Shown piece by piece: positions 36,833 through 48,165 of a DNA stretch of 64,000 bases (position 1 is the first letter of the stretch; each line of letters starts with the position of its first letter). The notes under the pieces were generated by a model. That model saw only the letters and a program-made list of their open reading frames with translations, did no database searches and was not told the DNA's origin. The position numbers were made by a program, and so were the translations under genes. This DNA comes from Euryodendron excelsum (Eukaryota > Streptophyta > Magnoliopsida > Ericales > Pentaphylacaceae). The DNA is taken from contig CM065398.1 of NCBI GenBank assembly GCA_033060915.1, positions 2,130,001-2,194,000 on the forward strand, written 5' to 3'.

Positions 36833-37361
36833 TTCTTTCTTGTATATAAATATTTATATACATATTATCTAATGCTACACAGTGAAGCATTGATAGAGTT
36901 CAACATAACCTATTATTTATTTTCTTCAGAAAATCCTAGTCTATGCTACAGTAGGAAATTTTCCTGAAAAAATTTGTTGATTGATTTTCTTGAAAAACTG
37001 ATTAGTTAATTGCATTTATAGTTTTTGGTGAGTGTTTCTTTGATTTTTCATAACTCAGACACCGAAGAAAGCTGCTGAATGTAAAATGCAAATCACGTGC
37101 AGAGATATTTTTACTCCATAGCTTGCACCACCTAATTTTTGTGCCTAGCCACTGTTTGATGATATGCTTGACTTAAATATTAGCTTTTCAGATTTGTCTA
37201 CCAAACCCACAAAAATAAGAGTCGTAAGACAATTTTATTAGTAAAATTTTTACAATAAAAATATTTTACGCTGTAAATTATTTTACCTTGAATCAAACTG
37301 AGCGTACATTCGGTCGACTACAATCCCAACTCTTCAAACCTGCAAGAACTAGCGATTATAT

Positions 37362-37364
<3 letters not shown>

Positions 37365-37414
<50 letters not shown>

Positions 37415-37425
37415 GTATATATAGG
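37365..37425. repeat. Compound microsatellite (CT)n(AT)n
   Basis: About 16 CT units followed by about 11 AT units and a TATATATAGG end. Confidence 0.95.
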
Positions 37426-37852
37426 TTTAGGATAATTACCCTTTTCTAATTTCAAGCCATCTGTTCAAAGTTCAAACTTCAGAGTCTATGCTTTCAGACA
37501 AGTTCATGATCATTCTCTTCCTTAAAATGTGACAATGGAAAGTAGTATGCAGGCTAACTTTTTTTTTTTTCTTAACCCAAAAGACCACGTTTTAAAAGTA
37601 ATCAAATACTTTTATTACTTATTGTTAGAAAACGAACAAAATTACATATGAAAAAATTGCAGAAAATTAAGGTGCACACACTATTTCAGCTCCAATTACG
37701 TCGGGTTGGGCCTCACCCTTACTGAAGAGTAATCTTGAAGAAATAAGGTGATTACACTATAACACAATGGACCATGTTATATCTTATATTGCCTCTTATT
37801 AGTCGGTGATAAATTCCCCATGCAGAAAGCCTGCCAGTTATAACTTAACCTT

Positions 37853-38056
37853 TGTTAGATTCATGTGTTTGTATTTGAATCGAACAGTAACATCCTTTTG
37901 TGAGAGGTTGCGTCCTTAGCCAATATTATGAAGTTATCTATAAATAGGATACTTAGTTGGCTTTGTATTACACGTTGTTTTCTTTATCTTAGACTTTTTG
38001 CGCGTGATAAATATCCTAACGGGATTCATCTACTTTACATATATCTGGGGCTTTCA
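37853..38056 (+). repeat. Short LTR (204 bp) followed by a primer-binding site
   Basis: It begins TGTTAGATTC and ends GGGGCTTTCA. Next comes GTGGTATCAAAGTATG (38057-38072), resembling the tRNA-iMet complement TGGTATCAGAGC. A TATA box (CTATAAATAG, about 37938) lies inside. This is the layout of a copia-type or TRIM 5' LTR. No second LTR copy and no intact gag were found downstream, so it is a relic. Confidence 0.5.
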
Positions 38057-38072
38057 GTGGTATCAAAGTATG

Positions 38073-39600
38073 ATTACAAAAAGTATTTCCAATAAGAAGG
38101 AAGAAGGCAACAAGATTGACAATATTCTGTGAGTGATTAAAAAAATTATAAACAGATAGATATTGGGTTTGGCAACATCGATTGCATTGTTTAATTTTCA
38201 TCAGAAGATTAAGTAACCCGGCGAATGACTATTGGAGATTACAGTTGGTGGTGTTTGATATTCTAGCAATACTAAAAAAATTACAAGAAAAATTCACATT
38301 TGAACAACGCCACTAGGAACAGTTTTAGATCTCTATGCCCTTTGAAGCATCTGAATCAGATTTCAACGTTGTGCACGTTGAAAATTTGGAAGAATAAATC
38401 CATAGTGAGTGTAAACAATTCATTACGGATCTGGAGGCATTGCCAGAGACTTCTTCAACACAAATCCGCAAGAATTTTGAGACTATCAAACATTCCAGTA
38501 ATATTTAGGACCAAGATCTGTCTACAGATTTTTCACCGCTAGGCTTTGATTGCATTGATCAGTCCTTTTCCATCATTAAATGTAAAGAAAAGTGTGTAGG
38601 GCCTTAAACACTATTAAAGACAGTGCTTTGGAATTTTCTGGTGAAGAAACAGACATTGCAGTTGAAAAAATTGAGTTAGAAAATGTGAGGAAGGTTTTTA
38701 CCGGTGAGCCGAGCCGAGCCAAGCCAAGCCATCATTTCCCAACCAAACCAAGCTGCGGCTCACTAGGATTACAGGAGGGTTTTTAGGCTTCAAAAAGGCC
38801 TTGCTTGGCTAGCCCAAGCAACAAAGGCCCAAGGTTTAAAACCACAGCCCACAAGTCCACCTTAGCCTAGGCTTGTTTCACTTAACCCAAGCCCAAAGTC
38901 ACTGCCTAGGCTGGACATTACTTTAGCTTGACCCGATTGCCTTGGATGCGGCTTCGTTCAGGCACGACCATACCCAACCCAACCCGGTTCAATTGGACCA
39001 GTGTATCTTAATTGAACCACTTGAACTAGATTGGTTTGCCTGAGCAGAATTTTTGGCAGATTCAATATGGTGGTGGTTTTTCGCCTCGTTTGACTTTGTT
39101 TTAAAATCGATTTAGGGCATTCAAAAACCGATTTAAAGCTAATTCACAGGGGAATAACTTAGCAACATTTTCATCCCTAATTTTCAATTTCAAAAGTGTC
39201 CAAGAGATTTGAAAAGGGGGGAATCTTCCCAAAGGGTTTTTTAAAGGCGTCGTTTTCATCATTTTGCACCCTTTGGCTAAATCTGAAGGTTAGAAAAGAG
39301 GTTTTGTTCATATTATCAGTACTCGATCAATCTAAAATCTCTACTAATCGATACTTGAAAGGCTTACATCCCCTGAGAATTGTCCGATCTATTGAGTAAT
39401 GTCCTAGTGACTTGTGGCTATTAGGCATTCAAAATCACACTTTTCCTAGGGAAGGTGAATGAGTCAATCCGCCAAATAATAATTTGGTATATTGTAGGGG
39501 TTGCCTCAATAAGTACAAGGCAAGACTAGGGTAATATAATCCTACTGTACTATAAGTTATTATTTAATTTTCATAACTTGTTATTTTCATTTATTGTAAT
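38073..39600. other. Decayed transposon-like sequence, no gene
   Basis: After the short LTR comes possible gag-like debris. A stretch rich in GCCAAGCC/AGCCCAAG repeats follows (38700-39050), then AT-rich sequence. No readable frame. Confidence 0.4.
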
Positions 39601-40147
39601 TGTGGGATAAAGATTTGGCATTCCCCAGATCAAGGCCGACGTATTAAGAGTAGTAGTGCTGACCTCAGAATAAGCCACAAGACAACTTGCATTAATGCAA
39701 GCCCACTAAGAATGGTGGTGCCAACTAGAATGAGACCAGCCTAATAGCTATTGAAGCACTCTCAAAACACAAAAAGAGGTCCATTAGCCAAGAGACCCGG
39801 TCCAACCTGGAGTAGGACTCTTAAAGATAAGTCCAATCTACTTATAAACTAACCCAAGAGAGGTTTACTCCAAGAAGGAGAGATAATACCATTCTTAGAA
39901 GGAGTGGGGCCTTCAAAGCCTATAAATATACCATGCCACTAAAAAGCAAGGTACGTGCAACTAAGAGTTAGAATTGATTTCTTTCTTTCAATATATTGAG
40001 TTTAAGCTTGACTGACTTGATCTTCGGAGTGCCGTCAGCTTAAAAAGGGTTGACGCATTCTCATTATTTTCTACTTTTGCAGGCTCTTTGATGTTCATCT
40101 TGGTGGTTCACGGAGCGGATCAAGGCTTACGAAAAATCCTATCTACA
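39601..40147 (+). repeat. 5' LTR of the 39.6-kb Ty3-gypsy element
   Basis: Matches the first 170 bases of the partial 3' LTR at 43133-43303 (GACC..AGAATAAGCCACAAG, AGCCCACTAAGAATGRTGG) and most of the solo LTR at 28520-29054. Confidence 0.85.
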
Positions 40148-42109
40148 ATTGGCACCGTTTGTGGGAAGCTTCGGAAAAGATGAACACAGAGAGAATAGGG
40201 GCGGTTTCCGAAGCTTCACACTCTAGAAACTACGAGGGATGGAGCCATGCTGTTCCTAATGGCGAAATACTCTAGGAGTACCTGGATGACTCAGGCCATC
40301 ATTGGGTCTGGGGTAATCGACGGCTTCGTTTGGAGATGCATCACGTAGTACCTAATTTACCAGCAAAGGAGGACCAAAGAAGACCACGTATAATGGGGAG
40401 CCCTCTGCGGCCTAGCAATCCTCCTCAAAGGAGCTCAAATCCAAGAGTTTCTAAAAGTGATTTGAGAATATGTGACCATGAGATCTCTAACCTGAGAATG
40501 GAATTAAGACAATTAGGGATAAGGTTACCGATAAAGGAAATCGGAGAAAAAGGCAGAGCCAGGATCAACGCAGAAATGAAGATTGGCACAGGCATCACTC
40601 AAGTTGTAAGAAGAGGGGGACGAATTATAGAAGCCCGAGCGTCCCTTCTGCTAGGCATTCTAGAAGTCACACCTCCAACACTGGCCATATGGCGGGTTCC
40701 TGTACCAGGAAATCAGTAGCGAGGTCAATTACAAGACCAAAGAGATTGGGAAAACCTTAGAGATGGCTGAATAACCAACTAAAAGGAAGGATTGTGCATC
40801 CCAAGGGGAGAACGGCCTGGGACGTGGCACGAAAAGCTCTAGAGTAGATAATATCTTTCTCGTTCACGGAGGAGATAAACAGTTGTTGAACTTCCCAGAA
40901 ATTTACGCCACCAAAGTTCACTCCCTAAAACGGGAAATCAGATCCCATCAGTCACATCAAGCACTACAAGCAGATGATGGCCCTGTGGAGCGGGGATGAG
41001 TCCTTGATGTGCTAAGTTTTTCCATCCAGCTTAGGGGAATCGACCCTTCGTTGGTTTGAAAAGCTGCCCTCGGGGACGGTTGGTAGCTAGAAATAGTTGG
41101 CTGAGCTCTTTATCGCAAGATTCATAGCCAATAATAAGTAGCCAAAGGAAGTAGACTACCTGCTAACAATACAGAAGAAAGAAAATAAAGCACTGAGGCA
41201 GTATGCAAGGAGCTATTAGGAGGCCTACAATGAGATTAAAGGGTGCAATGAGCAACTCGTGTTTGCACAGTTTAAGATTAGCCTGTCCAGAAGCACTGCC
41301 TGAGACAATCCCTGACAAAGAGACCAGCGCTCAGCATACCCGAGCTCATGGAAAGAATTGAGCAGTACTCTCGAGTCAAGGAAGATTTGTTGCCGCTTTA
41401 CCAGAGGAACACAAATGACGAATTGACTGCATAGAAGGAACAAAGGGAGGCCAAGAAGCCTTGATGAGAAGAGGCCAATGGTGGGGGAAGGAACCCCTTT
41501 AAGAGTATGAACACGGTATTCAAAGAGCTGATCTATAAGATACTGCCCTAGATAAAAGACAAGCCTTACTTCAAATGGCTACCAAAGATGGGAGGGGACT
41601 CGAACACACGGGATTAAAAGAAATTATGTTCCTACCACAGAGAGAGGGGCCACATGACAGAAGTTGCAAGTACTTCAGGGATCACCTGGAGGACCTAGTA
41701 AAGATAGGGCCCCTTGGCCAATACATTGACCACGCAAAGACGAAGGAGATCCCCCAAAGAGAAGCACGGGCAGAATAACCACGTGTGGTAGCAGTGTTGC
41801 ATTGACTAGCTGGCAAGGCATTTATGGATCTGCATCCCAGGTCGGCGTGGGGGTATATCAGTTATAAGTTATAGAAGAAGGGCGTCAATTACCCCAACTT
41901 TGGAATGCTCACAACTTAAAGAAGTTTTACCAGTAAAGAGTTAGGCAGAAGCCAGAACCTTTCCTTGTATGCCTCCATTTAACGATTTGTAACTCACCAG
42001 CAAAGATGTTGTGCTTTTCTTCAGTCAAGTCTTTTCAATAAAGCTCAAAATTAATTAAGGGCGACAAACTATTGGAGAGAAAAGGGAACGCAGACAAACC
42101 CATTCATTC

Positions 42110-43050
42110 AAAACTTGGTCCAGCATAAGTCAGGTAAGTCGGCTAATGAAGATCAAAGCAAAACCAAGTATAAAACCTTGGTCCTGCCCAAGTTGGGCAG
42201 GTTAGCCAATGAAGGCCAAAACAAAAAAACAAGTGTCAAATCTTGGTCCTGCCTAAGTCTGGCAGGCTGGCCCAAGAATGGCCACCTTAAAATGCCAAGT
42301 GTCAAAGTTTGGTCCTGCCTAAGTCGGGTAGGTCGGCCAATGAAGGTCAAAGCAAAACCAAGTGTCCTGCTTAAGTCGGGTAAGTCGGCTAATGAAGGTC
42401 AAACCAAAACCAAGTGTAAAACCTTAGTCCTACCCAAGTTAGGCAGGTTGGCCAATGAAGGTCAAAGCAAAACCAAGTGTCAAACCTTGGTCCTGCCTAG
42501 ATGGGGTAGGTCAGCCAATGAAGGCCAAAAGAAAAAACCAAAGTGTCAAACCTTGGTCTTGCTCAAGTAGGACAGCTCAGCCAATGAAGGTCAAAAGAAA
42601 AAACCTAAGTGTTCACTGCTTGGTCCTGACTAAGTTGGGCAAGTCGACCAACGAAGGTCAAAGAAAAAACCAAGTGTTAAATCTTGGTCCTCCCTAAGTC
42701 GAGCAAGTTGGCTAGGAATGGCTAAAATTAAAAACCAAGTGAATAGCTTAGTTCTGCCTAAGTTTGACAAGTCGGCCCAAGAATGGCTAACCCCCAAAAA
42801 AATCAAGAAGAGAGCTTGGTCCTACTTAAATTTGGTAAGTCAACCAAAAAAGGCCAAAAGAGAAAAACCAAGCAGAGAGCTTGGTCCTACCTAAGTGTGG
42901 TAGGTTAGCCAAAGAAGGCCAGAAGAGAAAAACCAAGCAGAGAGCTTGGTCTTACCTTAGTGTGGTAGGTTAGCTCGAAGAGGGTCTAGAAAAACTAAGT
43001 GTTGAACTTAGTTTTACCTAAGTTTGGTAGGTCAGCCAAAGAAGGAAAAA
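42110..43050 (+). repeat. Tandem array of about 15 stem-loop units (62-67 bp)
   Basis: Each unit reads roughly CTTGGTCCTGCCTAAGT-GGCAGG, then TYRGCCAATGAAGGYC, then an A-rich linker AAAACCAAGTGT. In the clearest unit CCTGCCCAA faces TTGGGCAGG around one base. Units near 42885 instead have CCTACC facing GGTAGG. The array lies between gag and the 3' LTR of the Ty3-gypsy element. Confidence 0.88.
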
Positions 43051-43303
43051 GTTAAAATATTGTCATTATTAGCACAATACAACCATTATCGCCTAAGCTT
43101 AGCCAAGTAGGGCGCATGGGCTGGGAGGCAGTTGTAGGATAAAGATTCAGAGCTGACCCACTAAGAGTAATAGTGCCGACCTGGAATAAGCCACAAGTTG
43201 ACCTGCATGAAAGCAAGCCCACTAAGAATGATGGTGTCGACCTGAAGGACACCAGCCTAACAGCTGTTGAAGCACTTTCGAAGCACAAAAAAAGGTTCAT
43301 TGG

Positions 43304-46300
43304 TGTAAGCATCCCATTTTTGCCCGCTCGGCAATTTCCGAGCTAACCAAGCTCACTTTCACACATCACATGCATATTTAGACTCTAGGCCCGCCTTTTT
43401 AACTTGAATTTAGTCCACCAGTCGCTTCTTGGGCCTGTAGGGCCCACTTGAAGCTAAATTACCGTTTTGCCCCTGGTGGGCCGGTCTCCTTTTTCGACCA
43501 CACCGGCTCTGGGTATCAAATCGGTAATCCTCTGAGATTACTTCTTATAGTATTCTCAACCTTCCTCTATCCTTCCGGATCATTCCGAGTCAGTTCCGGC
43601 AAACCCGGTGCGAAATGACCGTTTTGCCCCTGGTGGGTTGGTCACCTCTTCTGACCACGCCGGCTCTGGAAATCAAACTGGCAACCTCTGGGAATATTCT
43701 GAATAATGTTTTCAGATCACAAGTCTTCTTCCGGGACAGTCCGAGTTTGTCCCGGCAGTTTTCCGGTCCGATTGACCGTTTTGCCCCTAAAGGCCCGGTC
43801 AACCTTTCCGACACATCTTATCCTCACTTTTCAAGTCAAATACCTCCAGGACACTATTTTAAGTGTTCCTACTCCTTTCCAGCCTTCCGGGTCATTCCCA
43901 GCTCCTTCAAATCATTCCCGGACTTTCCGGAGCCACTCCTAGTGAAGTCAGGCTAAAAATTGCATGGTAGTTACTAGTACAGGCGCCCAAATCTAGTCAA
44001 AGATACATTACTTGCCGACCTTAAATGTTTCCTAAATGGCTGGCGCCACTAGTAGTGGCGCCAAGCCAAAAAATGGCCTGGCGCCACTCCTAGTGGCGCT
44101 AGTGTAAAATTTGGTCTAGCGCCACTACAACAGGCGCCAGTGTTGTCCAACCTCTATAAATACAGGACCTCCTCCAATGTGAAAGGGATCCGCAAACTCA
44201 ACCTAAAAATCATATATTTCGATATACAGAGCTCGAGCACCTCCAAAACCCTAGCCTTTTTAGGTTTCCCAAACCCTAGCCACCCTACACTAAACCCTAG
44301 CCTCATATACACTCCTATACATCCCCATACACTCATACACTAGCCTTCAACCATCCTTTGAAGACTTGAAGAGCTGCCATCTAAATCTTGAAGACGACCT
44401 TTGAAGGTTAAAGGTGAAGATCAAGACAAAGACTGAAGACCGAAGACAGCACAGCGCGCAAAATAAACAAGACATACGGTAGGCTCCCTATTTAAATTTC
44501 CGCACTTCCCCCCTCTCTCTTCTCTCTCCTAATCCACTTGGGTTTTCTCTATTTTAATCCCCCATCTCTTTCCCTCCCTTTCTTTGCATGCTTGAAACAA
44601 GGGGATTCCCGGTCCATGTGTAGGATTGGGCTATTGGAGAGTCACTGTGTCGGGGGCTTTCTTCTAGTCTAACCAGAGACCACGTGGGTCCGGCCCCCTT
44701 GATTATGTGGTGAAGCCTTAATCTTGTATGTTCACGACCCCAAAATTGCATTGTGCATATCATGATCTTGCATCTTCCAAAATTCGTTTTCGAACTCGTT
44801 TTCAAAATCGTTTTCAAACTTGTTTTCAAAATTGCATCAAAACCTCTTTTTCAAAAACTTGTTTTCAAAACCACAATTATAGGGTGATTCTAGCCTTTTC
44901 ATGTCTAGGGTTGCTTTAGGAAAGTGTTATATTAAAAGTGACCTTTTTGGTCTATATTTTCAAATCTTATTGTTTTCCAAAATCACTTTCTTAAAGTGGT
45001 TCTAGCCTTCCTATGGTTAGAATTACTTTAGGAAAGTGAGATGTTTTTACACCTTCTAAAAATTCTCTTTCCAGATCCTTCCTCCTGAAAATCTCTCTTT
45101 TAACATACTTTCCTAAACCTCTCCTCTCCAAAGTTGTTTTCAAAAACTCTTTCCAGAATCTATTTTTCAAAACTCTCTTTTTCAACTCTTTTCCAAAATC
45201 CTCTCCTCAAAATCCACTTTCTAAAAATGTTCCTTAAAAATCTTTCCAAAAACTCTCTTCAACAATCTTCCACCAAAAACCTTCTTAGAAAAACTCTCTT
45301 CAAAAATCTTTCCAAAAACTCTCTTTCCAAAATCTCCCTTCTAGAAATTCCCCTTTAGGATTTTCCTTCTAAAATCTTCGTTTCTACAAACACACTTTCC
45401 AAAACTCCTTCTTTTTAAAATCTTTTTCCAAAAACTCCCTCTTCAAATTCACTTTCCAAAAACTCCTCACTAGGATTCCCTTCTAGAAAACATTCGTTTT
45501 CAAAAACGCACCTTCCAAAAACTCTTTCCTTAGAGCCCAAGTCAAGCCCTAGAGCTAACCATTAAGAAACCTTAATTTTCTTTCCAAAAACATGATTTTT
45601 AAACTTTGCCTCAAACCTAGATTTCCAAAATTTCTTGTTTTCACATCCAAACTATACATGTTTCCAAAACCTCTTTTTTACGTTAAAATTCCACACTTTC
45701 AAAACTAGGGTTTCTAGAATCTCCCTTTCCAAATCCTTGCCAAATCCTATCTTCCCTTTAGGAAACCAAATCAAATCTTCCGTTTAGGAAACTAGATCCT
45801 ATCCTCCGTTTTTGGAAACAAAATCAAACCTTCTCTTTTCAAAACAAAACCCAATCCTTTCCTAATCCAACTTTTTCCTAATTCAAATCCTTCCTAATCT
45901 TCCACTTTCCTAAATCTTAAGTTTCCAAAACTTGAATATAAAAATCTTTCCCAGATTTTAAAACTCAACTTTCAAATCTTTCCTAATTCAACATTTTCCT
46001 AATTCTACCTCCTTTTCAAACCTTAACTTTTAAAACCTAAGTTTTCCAACTTTTCCTAAACTCAACCTTTCCTAATTTCAAGATTTTCTAAAATTCAAAC
46101 TCTAAAACTTTTTTAAATCTTAAACTTTCTAAATTTCAAATCTTTCCAAATTCAAAACTTTCTAAATTCAAAACTTTCTAAATTTAAAACTTTCTTAAGT
46201 TAAATCTTTCTAAACCTAAATCTTTCTAAATTCTAAACTTTCTAAAACTTCAAAATCTTTTCAAATCTAAAACTTTTCTAAATTCAAGACTTTCTTAATT

Positions 46301-47489
46301 CAAGACTTTCTTAAAACGAAACTTTCCTACTTTCAAAACTTCACTATTTCAAAACTTTCTAAATTCAAAACTTTCTAATCTTCAAAACTTTCTAAATTCA
46401 AAACTTTCCAATTTCCAAACTTTCCTAAAGTGAAAACTTTCTTAAACCTAAAACCTTCCTAATTCAAAACTTTCCAAAAATGAAACTTTCCTAATTCGAA
46501 ACTTTCTTAAATCGGACTTTTCCTAATTCGAACATCTCCTAAAATCTAACCTTTCCAAATCTTTCAAGCCAAGTCCAATCTTTCCTAGGTCTCCTATCTT
46601 TCCTAAGTCTAGGTTTCCTAAAACCAAGTCTTTCCAAAATCAATCTTTTTCAAAATTTCAATTTCCAACCTTCTTTTCTAATCTCAAATCAAATCCAGTT
46701 TTCTATTCAATCTCTTTTTTCTAATCCAATCTCCCTCTTCAAATCAATCTATTTTCAATCGGACTCCGGTCCGAACTATGACTGACCTGATTCCCCCAAA
46801 GGGATACGTAAGCAACCTTCATAGGTGCGGTCACAACACTTTTCAAACTTTCAATTCCACCCTCATGGGTGTGGTTTCCAAAATCTTTCCAAATCTCAAA
46901 TTCCAATCTATTTTCAAAATTCCAATTTCAAAATTTCTATTTTCAAATTTCTATTTCCAAATTTTCAAACTTTTCAATTTCAATTCTATCTCTTCAAATC
47001 TCTTTTCAAATCTATTTTTCAATTCTCTTTCCTTACACTTGCATACCATGCATCATGTTAGTTTCTATTCAAACATTGTTTTTCAAAGTGGATAGGATTG
47101 GCCAATAGTTAGTTGAAGACTCTCATAGGTGAATCTAGGGTAGATTGACATGTAGGTACCAAAAGGGCGGAGTAGGGTGATAGCTTAGTGCGTCTTCCCT
47201 ACACGTAACCAACCTCCGAACCAAGATCACTGTTTTCAAAGACCAAAACGGAGTTATTTTTCAAAAAGGGCTAAATGTTTTCCAAAGGTTGCCAAACAAC
47301 CTGTTTTCTTAAAAACCCTCTTTTAAGGAGATATTTTCAAATCGTTTTCCAAAAACCCTAAGTGTAGTCTTCGGATTATTCTTAGTTTTTAGGTGACCTA
47401 ACTCACCTTAATCAAGTTAGGTGGCAACTCCGAATCTTTTTCAAAAGCCCTTTATTCAAACCAGTTTTTTAATTCAAACCTGGATCACA
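43304..47489 (+). repeat. 4.2-kb LTR without internal domain (Tat/Ogre-like)
   Basis: Starts TGTAAGCATCCC and ends CCTGGATCACA. Its U3 has three diverged units of about 155 bases sharing GACCGTTTTGCCCCT (43467, 43619 and 43782 regions), then the palindrome array and a TATA box (44155). A 2.2-kb pyrimidine/A-rich tract follows (44750-47050, endless CTTTCCAAAACTTTCTAAA variants). After it come GGGATACGTAAGCAACC and a ..GGTGGCAACTCCGAATC end, both Tat-like. It abuts the truncated LTR on the left and a copia fragment on the right. I see no matching target duplication, so it may be a recombined rather than a simple solo LTR. Confidence 0.7.
44041..44139 (+). promoter_or_regulatory. Three 23-bp palindromes at 38-bp spacing upstream of the LTR TATA box
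   Basis: Palindromes begin at 44041, 44079 and 44117. The first is TGGCGCCACTA, one base, TAGTGGCGCCA. The other two are variants (TGGCGCCACTC..., TAGCGCCACTA...). The last ends 15 bases before TATAAATA (44155). The layout suggests binding sites for a dimeric factor; the factor is unknown. Confidence 0.7.
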
Positions 47490-47935
47490 GTCATGGTGGA
47501 TGGGTTCAACTGCTACAAGACATATTGCCAGAAATCATGATTTGTTCGTGGAAAGGTAGTTTGCAAACACCGAATCTATATGGGTAATAACACTTATTAT
47601 GACATTCTAGGGAAAGGAAATTGGAAGTTTTCAATGCAAGACTCTATAGTGATACTTCCGAATGTATTGTAAGTCCCTAGTATTCTTAGTAATTTGATCT
47701 CGGTCCTCTTTAAGATGAATGAGGTTACACAGTTAATTTTAGGTCTAGCTCAGTATTTATTAAGAAGGGTGATGTATCAGTGAAGGGTGTCAAGTTTGAT
47801 AATATGTCCTTGATCAAAATTGATAATAATAAAGTATCTCTTTCTAATTATTTGCATGTGTCTAATGATTATAGTGATTTATATTTATGGCACGTGCGAA
47901 ATTCATTGCCCTTGCTCCAATGGCCATCTTATTGA
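47490..47935 (+). pseudogene. Ty1-copia protease/pre-integrase fragment
   Basis: The shifted frames read STATRHIARNHDLFVER, then after breaks GDVSVKGVKFDNMSLIKIDN and KVSLSNYLHVSNDYSDLYLW. This is the protease-to-GAG-pre-integrase part of a copia polyprotein. It begins exactly at the end of the 4.2-kb LTR and stops before the integrase HHCC region. Internal deletion and stops. Confidence 0.75.
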
Positions 47936-48030
47936 TCTGATAGATCACTAAGCAAATGGATCAACAGCCACTGGGCCGCCTCTCTCTTGCTGCATTCTTT
48001 CTTTCACGTTTATTATTTAAAGCATCATTG

Positions 48031-48165
48031 CTATGAATAAGCCAAAACTTATTTAATTTTGTAACAACGGTTGAATCGGTTGGACCACCGATTGAACTAA
48101 TGAACTGTGAATTAAGAATTGCTATTTTTACACTTTTAATGTCCGATTCGATTATGATAACTATG
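48031..48165. repeat. Partial copy of the 14.6-kb MITE
   Basis: Shares TTTTGTAACAACGGTTGAAYC, TTGAACYAATGAACYGTGAA and the right terminus GATTATGATAACTATG with 14856-14982. The left terminus was not found. Confidence 0.75.

Larger units (their letters stand above)
39601..43303 (+). mobile_element. Ty3-gypsy element, 5' LTR, gag remnant, stem-loop array, cut 3' LTR
   Basis: The 5' LTR is 39601-40147 (TGTGGGATAAAG ... ATCCTATCTACA) with TATAAATA inside. A TTGGCACCGTTTGTGGGAAG leader follows at 40149, typical of plant Ty3-gypsy elements. Degenerate gag runs to about 41780 (LRICDHEISNLRMELRQLGI; later KEVDYLLTIQKKENKALRQY). No pol is seen; instead a tandem array fills 42110-43050. A purine tract (GGGCTGGGAGGCAG) leads to a 3' LTR start (TGTAGGATAAAG, 43133) that is cut at 43303 by the next LTR. 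Non-autonomous. Confidence 0.82.

Noticed and set aside
37853..38072. Possible endogenous pararetrovirus promoter and primer site
   Set aside because: The TG...CA ends and a TATA box inside a 204-bp unit fit an LTR; no viral coding region follows.
42115..42570. 151-codon frame with repeated SANEGQ-type units
   Set aside because: It is the 64-bp tandem array read in a lucky frame; unit lengths vary by non-multiples of three, so the frame is not kept.
42110..43050. CRISPR-like appearance of regular repeats
   Set aside because: A plant nuclear retrotransposon context, no unique spacers, and whole units diverge together.
46778..47108. Overlapping plus-strand frames rich in Phe, Ser and Asn
   Set aside because: They come from the CTTTCCAAA-type low-complexity tract of the 4.2-kb LTR.
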